Shown: positions 41,111 through 50,565 of the stretch, piece after piece
Layout of the letters: each line of letters begins with the position of its first letter
Position numbering within the stretch: position 1 is the first letter of the stretch
Assembly (NCBI RefSeq): GCF_012933465.1
Contig: NZ_JABBND010000025.1
Location: 1 to 64,000, forward strand
DNA length: 64,000 nt
Origin: Actinomycetospora sp. TBRC 11914
Lineage (GTDB): Bacteria; Actinomycetota; Actinomycetes; Mycobacteriales; Pseudonocardiaceae
Direction: 5' to 3'
Notes under the pieces: generated by a model
Seen by the model: the letters and a program-made list of their open reading frames with translations, nothing else
What the model was told of the DNA's origin: nothing
Databases searched by the model: none
Translations under genes and position numbers: made by a program

Positions 41111-42703
41111 GTGACCACGCCGCGCCGCCTGCTCCTCGCGGTCGCGGTGGCGGTCCTCGTCGCGGCGGGCCTGGTCTGGCGGCTCGGCCTCGGGACCGAC
41201 GGCGCGCTCGGGGCGGCCGACAACGCCGACGGCGCCCGCCTGTTCTGCACCGCGTGGCTGGCCCCGGACGCCACCGACGGGCACGCGTCGGGCCACGGCA
41301 TCGTCGTCACCCGGTTCCGCACCGGCGGCCCCGCCTGCCGCATCCCCGCCCCGGTCACCTCCGCCGGCGTGGTCCTCGGCGCGGTCGTCGCGGCCACCAC
41401 CGGCCCGGCGGAGCCCGCGCCGTTCGACCTCGAGGCGCTCGCCGCGGCGTACGCCGGGCTGTTCGGCCTCGGAGCCGGGATCGCGGCGTGGGCCGCCGGC
41501 GCCCGGGCGAGGCCGGGCCTCGTGGTGCTCGCGGTGGTCGCCCCGCCGGTCCTCCCGCTACTGGTCGTCCCGTGGTGGTCCCGGTTCCTGGTGTCGACCT
41601 ACGACGAGCCGGCGGGGCTGCTCGGCGCGGCCTGGATCGCCGGCGGACTGCTGGCGGTCGCCGTCACCCGCCCCGCCGACCGGGCCGCCCGCACCGCCGC
41701 GCTCGCCCTGCTCGCGGCCGGGGCGGTGGTCGCGGCCACCGCCAAGCCCGCCTTCGTCCCCCTCGGGCTCACGGCCGCGGCCGCGTGCCTGCTCGTCGCG
41801 GTCGGCGCGACCCGGTGGCGGCGCCGGGTGCCGGGCCTCGTCGCGGGCGTCGTCGCCGTCGCCCTCGCCGCCTCCCCGGTGCTCGCCGGGATCCGCTACC
41901 AGGACACGCTCTACGAGGTCCCGAACACCCACGACCTGGTGTTCACCGCGATCCTCCCCGAGTCCGGCCCCGCCGCGCTCCCCGCGCTCGGGCTGCCCCC
42001 CGAGGCGTGGCAGCGCTCCGGCGAGCACTACTACCTCGACCTCGGCCGGAACGTCCCCGGCTGGACCGAGGTCCCCGGCCCGCGGACCACGGCGATCCGC
42101 GCGGCCGCCCGCGCCTACGTCGCGGCGCACCCGCTGCTCCTGGCGAGGATGGTGCACCGGGGCCTGATCGCGACCCTCCGCCCGCAGGTGCCCTACCTGG
42201 TCCCGACGACGGCGGGCGCGCGGACCGTGAGCGGCTCGCTCCCCGTGCCCGACGTCCCGGAGGGGGCGCAGCACATGGGGGTGACCTTCGCCTACTTCGA
42301 CCGGCTCCCGGGCCGCTGGGTGCCGCCGACGATCGTCGCGGCGGCCCTGCTCGCCGCGGCCGCGGCGACGGTCCTCCCGCGCCGCGGCCGGGGCCGGACC
42401 GCCCGGGGCCTGGCCCGCGTCTCGGGGGTCCTCGCCGTGGCCGCCGTCGGGACCGTGGTGCTGGCCGTGCTCGGCGACGGCTACGTCGAGCTGGCCAAGC
42501 ACGTGTGGCTCGCGTCGTACCTGCTGGTGGTGACGGCGACGGTGCTCCTGCTCGCGGCGGGGACCGCCCTGGCCCGGCGCCGGCCTCACTCCCCGTTGAG
42601 CGACACCGCCGCGGCGTCCGCGCCCGAGGGGTCGAGCACGAGCCGGCCCGGACCGCGGCCGGGCACGTCGGTCGGCCAGCCGGGCCCGGTGCCCTTCACG
42701 TAG
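41111..42703 (+). CDS. Polytopic membrane glycosyltransferase (WsfD-like hexose transferase)
   Basis: A 530-residue protein with about ten membrane segments. An extracytoplasmic-type NADNADGARLFCTAWLAPDA follows the first helix and is the likely acidic active-site loop; later VFTAILPESGPAALPALGLP and HYYLDLGRNVPGWTEVPG. The pattern fits actinobacterial WsfD-like glycan hexose transferases that use lipid-linked donors. GTG start at 41111. The last 118 nt overlap the convergent glycosyltransferase gene. Probably acts in the cell envelope with the Emb protein nearby. Confidence 0.7.
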   Translation: MTTPRRLLLAVAVAVLVAAGLVWRLGLGTDGALGAADNADGARLFCTAWLAPDATDGHASGHGIVVTRFRTGGPACRIPAPVTSAGVVLGAVVAATTGPAEPAPFDLEALAAAYAGLFGLGAGIAAWAAGARARPGLVVLAVVAPPVLPLLVVPWWSRFLVSTYDEPAGLLGAAWIAGGLLAVAVTRPADRAARTAALALLAAGAVVAATAKPAFVPLGLTAAAACLLVAVGATRWRRRVPGLVAGVVAVALAASPVLAGIRYQDTLYEVPNTHDLVFTAILPESGPAALPALGLPPEAWQRSGEHYYLDLGRNVPGWTEVPGPRTTAIRAAARAYVAAHPLLLARMVHRGLIATLRPQVPYLVPTTAGARTVSGSLPVPDVPEGAQHMGVTFAYFDRLPGRWVPPTIVAAALLAAAAATVLPRRGRGRTARGLARVSGVLAVAAVGTVVLAVLGDGYVELAKHVWLASYLLVVTATVLLLAAGTALARRRPHSPLSDTAAASAPEGSSTSRPGPRPGTSVGQPGPVPFT

Positions 42704-44178
42704 CGCAGGACGTGGTCCGTGGGCCGCACCGGCGCGCGGTCGGCGTGCAGGGTGTCGAGCCGCAGCAGGAACCTCCCGACGGGGCCCGACGTCGCCTCGC
42801 GCTGCGCGACGAGGGCCATCAGCCGGGCGTGGTCGGAGAACCCGTCGACGATGTCGCAGCGGCAGCCGTAGGCGAGCGCGCCGATCTCGCCGGGCGCGAG
42901 CACCGACTGCCCCGGCGGCACCGCCCGCGCGAGCTGCTCGCCCGCCGCGAGGTACTGGCCCGACGTCGCCCAGTTGCCGAACAGCGCCGGCTGCGCCCAG
43001 GGCACCCCCAGGGCGGTCTGCAGCCCGATCCCGGCGCCCGCGACGACGGCGAGCGCGGCGGCGAGCGCGCCGGTCCGCCGGACGGCGAGGTCCGCGGCGC
43101 CGAGCGCCGCGCAGACGGTGAGCAGCCCGAGCGACGGGCAGTAGTACCAGAGGTAGGACGAGACGCCCATCGCCGCGTAGACCGCGTAGTGCGCGAGCCC
43201 GGCCACCCCGCAGGCGACCACGACCCGGTCGGCGAGCCGGCCCGAGCCCCGGGCCCACGCCACGGCGGCCACGACGAGCGCGCCGAGCCCGGCCGCCACG
43301 ACCGCGGAGATCAGCACCATCGCCACCGGCCAGCGCTGCGCGAAGAACAGCGGGCCGTTGCCGAAGACCTCGCCGTTCGGGAACGCCCCGCCGGTCTTGA
43401 TCACGAGCGTGTCGGGCACGAAGCCGCCCAGCACGAACCACGACCACAGGTGCCAGGGCAGCACGACGACGGCGGCCGTGCCCCAGGCGAGGAACATCCG
43501 GCGCGGGGCGCGTGGCGCGGCCCCGACGAAGAGCACGGCCAGCAGGACGACGGCGGGGACCGCGAGGTCGGGCCGGCACAGCACCGCGAGACCGGTGACG
43601 ACGCCGGCCGCCACCGCCCGCCGCGCCGCCGCGTACCGGGCCACCCCCAGCAGGAGGGCCGCGCCGAGGAACGACTCCATGCCGACCACGCTCGCGAAGA
43701 GCGGCGAGGTCACGACCAGGCCGACGACCAGGCCGACCACCACCGCGCGGCGCCGCCCGAGCGCGCCGGCGAGCCCGGCGGCCCAGCCGCCCAGCAGGGC
43801 CGTGGCGAGGACGAGCACGAGGCCGGCGGCCACCACCGGGCGGCCCCCGGTGACCAGGATCCCGGCGGCCAGCAGCCAGACGTTCAGCGGCGAGGTGGCC
43901 GTGTTGGCGTCGCGGAACAGGGTCAGGCCCCAGTGGCCGTGCTCGGCGAGGTTCCGCGCGTAGTCCAGCGTGATGTAGGAGTCGTCCGGCATGCCCCGGT
44001 GGGCGAGCAGGAACAGCACCGCGCCGGCGAGGGCGCCGCACGCCGCCGCGGGCGCGGTCGGTGTCCACACCGTCCGCCACCGCGACGTCGCCGTCCCGAC
44101 GGCGGGGGTGGTCCCGTGCGCCGGGACGGTCGCCTCGTCGACGAGCTCCCGCCCGGGCGCGGTGGTGGGCTCGGCCGA
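42586..44178 (-). CDS. GT-C family membrane glycosyltransferase
   Basis: A 530-residue protein with about twelve transmembrane helices. The hallmark is the acidic loop after the first helix: LLAHRGMPDDSYITLDYARN (DD motif), typical of GT-C enzymes such as arabino- and mannosyltransferases. Later segments include TATSPLNVWLLAAGILVTGG and SYLWYYCPSLGLL, with a soluble C-terminal domain. ATG at 44178. Divergent from the Emb gene (202 bp apart), so the region looks devoted to arabinan or glycan assembly. Confidence 0.75.
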   Translation of the reverse strand, partial: SAEPTTAPGRELVDEATVPAHGTTPAVGTATSRWRTVWTPTAPAAACGALAGAVLFLLAHRGMPDDSYITLDYARNLAEHGHWGLTLFRDANTATSPLNVWLLAAGILVTGGRPVVAAGLVLVLATALLGGWAAGLAGALGRRRAVVVGLVVGLVVTSPLFASVVGMESFLGAALLLGVARYAAARRAVAAGVVTGLAVLCRPDLAVPAVVLLAVLFVGAAPRAPRRMFLAWGTAAVVVLPWHLWSWFVLGGFVPDTLVIKTGGAFPNGEVFGNGPLFFAQRWPVAMVLISAVVAAGLGALVVAAVAWARGSGRLADRVVVACGVAGLAHYAVYAAMGVSSYLWYYCPSLGLLTVCAALGAADLAVRRTGALAAALAVVAGAGIGLQTALGVPWAQPALFGNWATSGQYLAAGEQLARAVPPGQSVLAPGEIGALAYGCRCDIVDGFSDHARLMALVAQREATSGPVGRFLLRLDTLHADRAPVRPTDHVLRYVKGTGPGWPTDVPGRGPGRLVLDPSGADAAAVSLNGE

Positions 44179-44380
44179 CATGGCTGCTCCAGCTGGGGGT
44201 CGACACGCACGACGGGCGGAGCGCTCACCGTAGCGGGGCACCGCGCTGCGCCGTCCGAGGCCCGCCCGTCGCGGAAATCCACCCACCTGCGACGACACAC
44301 CGGTGAGGACCCTGCAGGCGCCGCGGGGGACCTCCCTAGTCTCCTCCTCGGCGGTACCCCGACCGTCGAGGGGAGGCGCG

Positions 44381-47300
44381 ATGACCACGGGGACGACCCT
44401 CGGGTCACCGGCCGTGCCCGACGAGGCCGACGGCGAGGCGGCTTCCGAGCGCCCGGCCCACCTCGGTCGGCGGGCGCGCCTGCTCGTGGCGCTCGGCGCG
44501 CTCGCCGTCGTGCTCGCGGTCGCGGCCGCGCTCGCGCCCGTCGTCGTCTCGACCTCGACGGTCCTCTGGCCCCCGCCCGGACGTCCGGCCACGTCCACGA
44601 CGCTCGCCCTCGCCCCGCCGCGACCGCTCTCCTTCGACGCGACCGTCCCGTGCGCGGCGCTGGCCGGTCCCGGACCCGTGGAGGGGCTGCGCACGGTTCC
44701 GCCCGGCGAACCGCGCGGGCTGCTGGTCGCCGCCCGGGGCGAGGGCGCCGCCCGACGCGTGACCGTCGACCTGGACGGCGCCCGCCTGGTGGACGCCCCG
44801 CTCGGGACCGCACCGTGCACCTGGCGGGTGGACGTGGCGGCCGGGTCGCCGCCGCATGTCACCCGGGACGGCGCCCCGGTCCCCCCGGCCTGCGGGGCGT
44901 GCGCGGAGGTCGAACCGCCGCAGGTGACGCGCCTGTCCACCGGCCGCCCGGGCACCCCCGGGCTCGCCGTCTCGCTCCAGCCCGACGACCGCTACGACTC
45001 CTCGCCCTCGACGCTGAAGACCTGGCTGCTGATCGCCCAGCTCGTGGTGCTCGCGGTCCTGGTGGTGGTGCTGGCCGGCCGGCCCCGACGCGGGCCGCCC
45101 GGCCCCGGCGCGCGACTCGCCGCCCGGCTGCGGTCGGGGATCGCCCGGGTCCGCGGGCACGCGTCGCCCGCGGACGCCGTCGTCGTGGTCATCTCGGGGG
45201 TGTGGGCCGTGATCGGCCCGACCAACTTCGACGACTCCTGGTACCCGCTGATGGCCCGCGCGGCCGAGCGCACGGGGACCATGGCCAACGCGGTCTACAT
45301 GTGGAACGCGACCGAGAGCCCGTTCGTCGCGTCCCAGTACCTCGTCGGGGCCTGGGGCGCCCTGGGTGGCTGGTCGCTGCTGTGGATGCGCCTGCTCGCG
45401 GTCCTGCTCGGGCTGCTCGCGTGGGCCGGGCTGCGCGTCTACACGGTCCTGGCCCTGCAGGGGACCGGTGTGCGGGACGCCAAGGTGCCGTGGGCGCTGC
45501 TCGTCGCGCACCTGCTGTGGTGGCTGCCCTACGGGCTGACGCTGCGCCCGGAGCCGCTGATCGTGCTGCTGTCCGTCGTGGTCCTGGTGTGCGGGCAGCT
45601 CGCACGCCGGTGGGGCGGGGCGGGCGCGGTGGGCGCCGTCGCGGTGGCCGTCGGCGCGGCCGCGCTGGCGGTGACGTGCTCCCCGACCGGGCTGGTCGCG
45701 ATCGCCCCGCTCGTCGTGGACGCCGGGCGGGGCTGGGCGTGGCTGCGGGCCGAGTGGGGACCGCACCGGTGGTCGGCGCTGGCCGCGGTCGCGGTGGTGG
45801 TCGCGGCGGGGACGATCGCGGTGCCGGTCGGGCTCGGCGACGCCTCGGTCGGCGACGTGCTCGAGGCCCAGGCCGTGCACTCCTGGTACTACGCGACCGT
45901 CCCGTGGTTCGACGAGCTGGTCCACTACCAGACCCTGCTCAGCCCCCAGGTGACGCCGTGGGCGCGGCGGGCGCCGGTACTGCTCACCCTCGCCGTGCTC
46001 GCCGTCGCCGCGGTCTCCAGCGGCGCCCGGGACGACCGCGACCCGCTGCGGCGGCTGCTCCTCACCAGCGCGGCCACCACCGCCCTCGCGTTCGCCCTGC
46101 TCGCGGTCAGCCCCACCAAGTGGGTGCTGCACTTCCCGGCCGTCGCGGCGTCGGGCACCGTGCTCGTCGCGGTCGCGCTGCTGCGGGCCGCGCTGCCCCG
46201 GCAGGACCGGGCCCTCGCCACCGCCGCGAGCGTCGCGGTGCTGGTCACCGCCGCGGCCATGACGTTCGCGGGCCTCAACGTCTGGCGGCCGTTCTCCGAC
46301 CGCGGCCAGCCGTTCGGCCCGCACGCCGCCGGCGACCTCACCCGCGCGGAACAGGGCCTGCTCGCCCCGCACCTGGGCCCGATCTACCTGCGGAACCCGC
46401 TGGTGTGGCTCGCGATCGCGCTGCTCGCGGCCTGGTGGGCGCGCGCGCGGTGGATGCCGCGGGCCCCTCGCCCGTCGCCGGCCCGCGCAGTGCTCGTCGC
46501 GGCCTGCCTCGCCGTCGTCGTCGGGCTGGTCGGGGTGTTCACCCTCGCGCCGCTGCGGCAGTACCCGGGGTGGACCGTCGCGCTGGGCAACGTCCACGAC
46601 GTCGCGCACTCGGCCTGCGGCCTCGAGAACGAGGTGTCGGTGCTGCGCCCCTCGCCGACCCCGCTCGGCGCCCCGACGCCGGCCGTGCTCTCCGGCGACT
46701 TCCTGGCCGCGGTCGACAGCCCCGTCCCGCGGCCCGTGCCGGGGATGGGCACCGTCTGGCACACCGACGGGCCCGCGGTCTCCGGCACCGGGTCGCTCGA
46801 CTCGGGGTGGTACCCGCTGCCGCGCGGCGCGGGCCGCCCGGCCGCGGCCGGCGACCCCCGGCCCGCGGCGACCGACGTCGTCGTCCCGGTCCTGCCGCGC
46901 CCGGACGGCGCCACCGAGGCCGGCGTCCGCCTCGAGATCGGCACCGGACCCGTCGGCGCCCCGACCTCGGTGACCCCGGAGAAGGTCGGCCTCTCGCCCG
47001 CCGCCGACGAGCGGACCTGGCAGGAGATCCCGATCTCGCTGGTCGGGCTCCCGGGGCCGCCGACCGCGGTCCGGGTCGTCGCCGACTCACCGACCGGGGT
47101 GCTCGCCGTCGCCCAGCCCTGGATCGGGGGACCGCGCCCGATCCGGGAGCTGCTCGCGCCCGACGGCGGCCCCGGGGTGCCGGTGCGCGCGGACCAGATG
47201 ACCTCGGCGTTCTGGCCGTGCGTGGACCAGCAGTTCGTCGAGGACGGCGTTGCTCCGCCCACCCGCTACCGGTTGCAGGCGGGGGAGGACCTCGGCGACA

Positions 47301-47569
47301 ACTTCACCGGGCTGTGGACCGACAACACCCTCGGCGGGGTGTGGCGCGGCGAGGACCTGGAGTCCACCTACGTGCGCCTCCCGACGGCGGTCCCGGTGGG
47401 CGGCCCGCCCACCCGCCCGTGGGGGTCGGTCGACCTCGTGGTGCACGACCTGCCGACCGGCGGGACGGCCCTCGACCACGGCACCACCACCCGGTCGGGG
47501 CTCGCACGGCTGCCGACGATCGCCCGGCAGTCCTACGCGGACGTCAAGTTCCAGGGCATGGACGACTGA
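44381..47569 (+). CDS. EmbA/B/C-type arabinosyltransferase
   Basis: A 1062-residue protein of the Emb family, matching its usual 1,050-1,100 length. N-terminal membrane anchor (ARLLVALGALAVVLAVAAAL), an extracytoplasmic jelly-roll domain, then about thirteen membrane helices containing the catalytic loop AVIGPTNFDDSWYPLMARAA (Asp-Asp about 284-285). The C-terminal ~300 residues form the soluble carbohydrate-binding domain. It polymerises arabinan from decaprenyl-phosphoarabinose, the ethambutol target in mycobacteria. GGGAGG precedes the ATG at 44381. Only one Emb paralogue is in the window, and whether it is EmbA, B or C cannot be decided. Confidence 0.9.
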   Translation: MTTGTTLGSPAVPDEADGEAASERPAHLGRRARLLVALGALAVVLAVAAALAPVVVSTSTVLWPPPGRPATSTTLALAPPRPLSFDATVPCAALAGPGPVEGLRTVPPGEPRGLLVAARGEGAARRVTVDLDGARLVDAPLGTAPCTWRVDVAAGSPPHVTRDGAPVPPACGACAEVEPPQVTRLSTGRPGTPGLAVSLQPDDRYDSSPSTLKTWLLIAQLVVLAVLVVVLAGRPRRGPPGPGARLAARLRSGIARVRGHASPADAVVVVISGVWAVIGPTNFDDSWYPLMARAAERTGTMANAVYMWNATESPFVASQYLVGAWGALGGWSLLWMRLLAVLLGLLAWAGLRVYTVLALQGTGVRDAKVPWALLVAHLLWWLPYGLTLRPEPLIVLLSVVVLVCGQLARRWGGAGAVGAVAVAVGAAALAVTCSPTGLVAIAPLVVDAGRGWAWLRAEWGPHRWSALAAVAVVVAAGTIAVPVGLGDASVGDVLEAQAVHSWYYATVPWFDELVHYQTLLSPQVTPWARRAPVLLTLAVLAVAAVSSGARDDRDPLRRLLLTSAATTALAFALLAVSPTKWVLHFPAVAASGTVLVAVALLRAALPRQDRALATAASVAVLVTAAAMTFAGLNVWRPFSDRGQPFGPHAAGDLTRAEQGLLAPHLGPIYLRNPLVWLAIALLAAWWARARWMPRAPRPSPARAVLVAACLAVVVGLVGVFTLAPLRQYPGWTVALGNVHDVAHSACGLENEVSVLRPSPTPLGAPTPAVLSGDFLAAVDSPVPRPVPGMGTVWHTDGPAVSGTGSLDSGWYPLPRGAGRPAAAGDPRPAATDVVVPVLPRPDGATEAGVRLEIGTGPVGAPTSVTPEKVGLSPAADERTWQEIPISLVGLPGPPTAVRVVADSPTGVLAVAQPWIGGPRPIRELLAPDGGPGVPVRADQMTSAFWPCVDQQFVEDGVAPPTRYRLQAGEDLGDNFTGLWTDNTLGGVWRGEDLESTYVRLPTAVPVGGPPTRPWGSVDLVVHDLPTGGTALDHGTTTRSGLARLPTIARQSYADVKFQGMDD

Positions 47570-47582
47570 CGGACGGGCCCGC

Positions 47583-48281
47583 TCAGCGGCGGCCGAACAG
47601 CATCTCGACCGGGACCATCAGGGTCTTGGTGATCTCGCCGGAGAGCCGCAACCACCACCGCAGCGGACGTGGGACGACGAGGAAGTCCCCGCGGGCGGCG
47701 GAGCGCAGGACCTGGCGGACGAGGCCGTCGTCGGGCGCCGCGCCGTGACCGGCGGTGCTGACGCGGAGCGTGGAGATGCCGTCCTGCTGGGCGGCGTCGT
47801 CGACCTCGCCGAGGTGTTCGACGAGCCGGCGGATGCCGCTGTTGTCGGTGAGCACCTCGGCGGTGAACTCCTCGACGCCCTCCTCGGCGGCGCGGCGCGC
47901 CAGGTCGTGGGCCAGTTCGGTTCCCAGGCCACGCTGCTGCCAGGTGTCGGCCACGGTGATGGCCATCTCGGCGACGGTGTGGTCGTCCCCGTCCCGGATC
48001 CAGCGGGCCTCGCCGACCACGTCGCCCTCCTCGGCGGTGACGGCGACGAGCGCCTCGTGGTCGCGGTGGTCGACGTCGGCCAGCCGGCGCAGCGCGTGGG
48101 CGGACACGGTCGGCTTGCCGCTCAGGAAGCGCTGGAAGCGGGAGCTGGTGCTGAGCTCCTCGAACATCGCGCCCAGGCCGGCCTGGTCCTCGGGACGCAG
48201 GGTGCGCAGCACCACCGGGTCGCCGGAGCGCAGCCGGACACGACGGTGCACCGCCGGCGCCTCGTGACGGGGAGAGACCAT
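47583..48281 (-). CDS. GNAT-family N-acetyltransferase
   Basis: A 232-residue acetyltransferase. Acetyl-CoA site: AITVADTWQQRGLGTELAHD (QxxGxG/A pattern) and TAEVLTDNSGIRRLVEH. N-terminal RLRSGDPVVLRTLRPEDQAG. Similar proteins often occur as the acetyltransferase domain of acyl-CoA ligase-like fusions, but here it stands alone. The substrate is unknown. Convergent with the Emb gene, 13 nt apart. Confidence 0.83.
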   Translation of the reverse strand: MVSPRHEAPAVHRRVRLRSGDPVVLRTLRPEDQAGLGAMFEELSTSSRFQRFLSGKPTVSAHALRRLADVDHRDHEALVAVTAEEGDVVGEARWIRDGDDHTVAEMAITVADTWQQRGLGTELAHDLARRAAEEGVEEFTAEVLTDNSGIRRLVEHLGEVDDAAQQDGISTLRVSTAGHGAAPDDGLVRQVLRSAARGDFLVVPRPLRWWLRLSGEITKTLMVPVEMLFGRR

Positions 48282-48382
48282 GACTCCAGGGAAGCGGGTC
48301 CCGGCGGATCTGCCAACCGCCGTTCCACGACTCTCATCGTCGTCACAGCGCGGTCAGGTCCCCCGCGCCGCGTCACGCACCG

Positions 48383-48661
48383 TCAGCCCCGAGGTGCGCT
48401 GTCCTCGGGGACCGGGCGGGGCCGGCGGCGCAGGTGCTTGCCGAACCTCTGCTGGGCCCCCTGCTTGGTGGTCCCGTAGAGCACGCCGATCTCGTGCCAG
48501 GTGGTGCCGGCCCACCGCGCCTCGGCCGCGGCGGTCTGCTCGATCTCCTCGGCCGCCTCGCGCAGCCGCCGGGCCGCGTCGAGCACCTGCCGTGGATCGT
48601 CCGTGGCCGCCAGCGACTCCAGCGCTGCCCGTGCCCGCCGTCGCGGGGCACCGTCATCCAT
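48383..48661 (-). CDS. Small helical DNA-binding-like protein
   Basis: A 92-residue protein with a long helix (VLDAARRLREAAEEIEQTAA) and a motif TTWHEIGVLYGTTKQGAQQR followed by FGKHLRRRPR that resembles a helix-turn-helix with a basic tail, common in actinobacterial regulators or sigma-like small proteins. ATG at 48661. No partner is evident. Upstream is the divergent coiled-coil gene. Confidence 0.6.
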   Translation of the reverse strand: MDDGAPRRRARAALESLAATDDPRQVLDAARRLREAAEEIEQTAAAEARWAGTTWHEIGVLYGTTKQGAQQRFGKHLRRRPRPVPEDSAPRG

Positions 48662-48748
48662 CGGTCAACGATAACTTGACGTCTCTCCGGCGGATGGACA
48701 CCATGGGTCAACGGGTCGTTGACCGTGGCGGGGTCGGGGGAGGGCGTC

Positions 48749-49231
48749 GTGGGCAAGAACAAGAAGAAGGCGAAGTCGAACGGCACGTCCACCGGCAGCG
48801 CGAACGGGACGGCCCCGGCCGGGACGCACGACGAGGCCGCCGGGGGCGACGACGCGGCCGCGCCGCGGGACGAGCAGCGGCCCACCCTGCAGCGCCGCCG
48901 CGAGAAGCTGCAGTCGCGGATGCGGGCGCTCGAGGCCGCCCAGCAGCAGGTGTCGCGGCTCGAGCAGGACCTGGACGACACCGCCCGCACCGCCCGGGAG
49001 CAGGAGTCCGCGCTCGCGGCGGCCACGGCGCGGGTCGCCCGGCTCGAACAGGCGCTGCTGGCCGTCGACCGCCGGCGCGCCGAGCTGCAGTCCGCGCTCG
49101 AGGAGGTCCGGTCCGACGTCGCGCGGGCCCGGGAGCGGGCCGCCGCGGCGGAGCGCAAGTACGACGGCGCGGTGCTCGCGGAGCTCGTGCGGCGCGAGAA
49201 GGCCGTGGACCTCGCCCTGCACACGCCCTGA
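48749..49231 (+). CDS. Coiled-coil protein
   Basis: A 160-residue protein with a Lys/Gly/Ala-rich disordered start (VGKNKKKAKSNG) and a long coiled coil from about residue 50 to 150 (QRRREKLQSRMRALEAAQQQ; ARVARLEQALLAVDRRRAEL). GTG at 48749 is preceded by GGGGGAGGG. No membrane segment. Possibly a scaffold; it is followed by the GAF-ANTAR gene 57 nt later. Confidence 0.65.
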   Translation: MGKNKKKAKSNGTSTGSANGTAPAGTHDEAAGGDDAAAPRDEQRPTLQRRREKLQSRMRALEAAQQQVSRLEQDLDDTARTAREQESALAAATARVARLEQALLAVDRRRAELQSALEEVRSDVARARERAAAAERKYDGAVLAELVRREKAVDLALHTP

Positions 49232-49288
49232 CCGGGGCTGGTCGAGACCTGACCGTCGCCCGTCGGGCCGGCAGGGTAGGAAGGCTCC

Positions 49289-50107
49289 ATGGTGCCGGAG
49301 TCGGAGTGGCAGGCAGCGCGGCAGCGGTTCGTCGAGCACGCGACCGGACCGTTGCCCGAACTCGTGGCGCCCCGCGAGGTAGCGCTCGATCTGGGGCCCC
49401 TGGCCGCCCAGTTCCTCGAGCTCGGCGAGGTGCTGTTCCACGTGCCGCTCGAGACCGGCGTGATCGGGGTCCTCGAGCGGGTGGTGCAGCAGGCGCAGGC
49501 GCTGGTCCCGGCGGCCGACATGGTGTCGGTGACCCTGCGGGAGCGCGACGGCAGCTTCCGCACCCCGGTCGAGACCGACCCGCTGGCCACCCGCGCCGAC
49601 CTGATCCAGTACGAGACCGGGGAGGGGCCCTGCATCGAGGCCACCGCCGCGGCGAGCCCCGGCTTCGTCGTGAGCCGGGATCTGGGCCGCGACCCGGCCT
49701 ACCCCCGGTTCGGCCCCCGGGTGGTCCAGCTCGGCATGTCGGCGCTCTGCGCGACCGGAATGTTCCCCGGCGGCGAGACGCCGCGGTCGGGCGCGCTCAA
49801 CTACTACTTCCGCGATCCCGAGGACCTCGCCGGGGTCGACCCCGACGTGATGCTGCTGCTGGCCGCGCACGGTGCGGTCGCCCTGCGCGCCGCCCGTGCC
49901 GTCGAGGCCGAACAGCTGCGGAGCTCCCAGCTCTCCGAGGCCTTGCAGTCCCGGGACGTCATCGGGCAGGCCAAGGGCATCCTGATGGAGCGTCGCGGGA
50001 TCGGCGCCGAGGAGGCGTTCGACGTCCTGCGCCGCACGTCCCAGGACCTGAACATCAAGCTGCGCGACCTCGCGAGCACCATCGCCCTCCGCCGCGCCGA
50101 GCTCTAG
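49289..50107 (+). CDS. GAF-ANTAR RNA-binding antiterminator
   Basis: A 272-residue protein. GAF sensor domain about residues 50-190 (VETDPLATRADLIQYETGEG; CIEATAAASPGFVVSRDLGR) and C-terminal ANTAR domain (LQSRDVIGQAKGILMERRGI; GAEEAFDVLRRTSQDLNIKL). ANTAR proteins bind hairpins in nascent mRNA and prevent termination. It sits just before a very strong hairpin. Signal unknown. Confidence 0.88.
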   Translation: MVPESEWQAARQRFVEHATGPLPELVAPREVALDLGPLAAQFLELGEVLFHVPLETGVIGVLERVVQQAQALVPAADMVSVTLRERDGSFRTPVETDPLATRADLIQYETGEGPCIEATAAASPGFVVSRDLGRDPAYPRFGPRVVQLGMSALCATGMFPGGETPRSGALNYYFRDPEDLAGVDPDVMLLLAAHGAVALRAARAVEAEQLRSSQLSEALQSRDVIGQAKGILMERRGIGAEEAFDVLRRTSQDLNIKLRDLASTIALRRAEL

Positions 50108-50150
50108 CTCGTCGCCACGCCTCGTAGCGGCGGGGCGTGACCCCGGGGCG

Positions 50151-50199
50151 AAGGAGCCACGACGAGCCGACCCCTCAATCGGCTCGTCGTGGCGTCCTT
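50151..50199. terminator. Strong inverted-repeat terminator
   Basis: Stem GCCACGACGAGCCGA / TCGGCTCGTCGTGGC (15 bp, perfect) with loop CCCCTCAA, extended outward by AAGGA / TCCTT through one bulged G. It lies 44 bp after the GAF-ANTAR stop and is the clearest intrinsic terminator in the window; no T-run. Confidence 0.75.
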
Positions 50200-50565
50200 C
50201 CGACCCTCGAACTCGCCGAGGGTCGCCATTCCCGGCTCGGGGTGCCGGGCAGTCCGGAAAGTGCTCCACCGTTCGGCGCGTGGAGCGGCGCTCGCGGTTC
50301 CGCAAGTGCGCAGGAACTGCGGTATCGGCGGGGATTCACCGCTCGGCGTCGGCGGAGATCCGCATTCCTCCGGGACGCCGTGTGGTCAGGGCAGGCCGGC
50401 GACGCCGGGGCGTGCCGGTGCCGCTCTCCGCTCCCGGTGACGGTCGGCGTCCGACGTCGTCACGGCACCCGGTGGCCGCCGGGGGCGGGTCGGGACAGTG
50501 ACCTCAGGACCGACACGGGGGCGTCGGTCGTCGTGGGGCGCGCAGCGCGGGAGTGCGGACGGACC
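50200..50565. other. 366-bp gap, no gene seen
   Basis: Between the terminator and the 3' end of the Pro/Ser-rich surface-protein gene. Frames here are poor and no ribosome sites stand out. Slightly lower G+C stretches occur around 50260-50330. Nothing functional can be supported. Confidence 0.35.

Noticed and set aside
40756-47748. 2330-residue plus-strand open frame
   Set aside because: A high-GC shadow frame across several real genes on both strands, Arg/Gly/Pro-rich throughout; no domain order.
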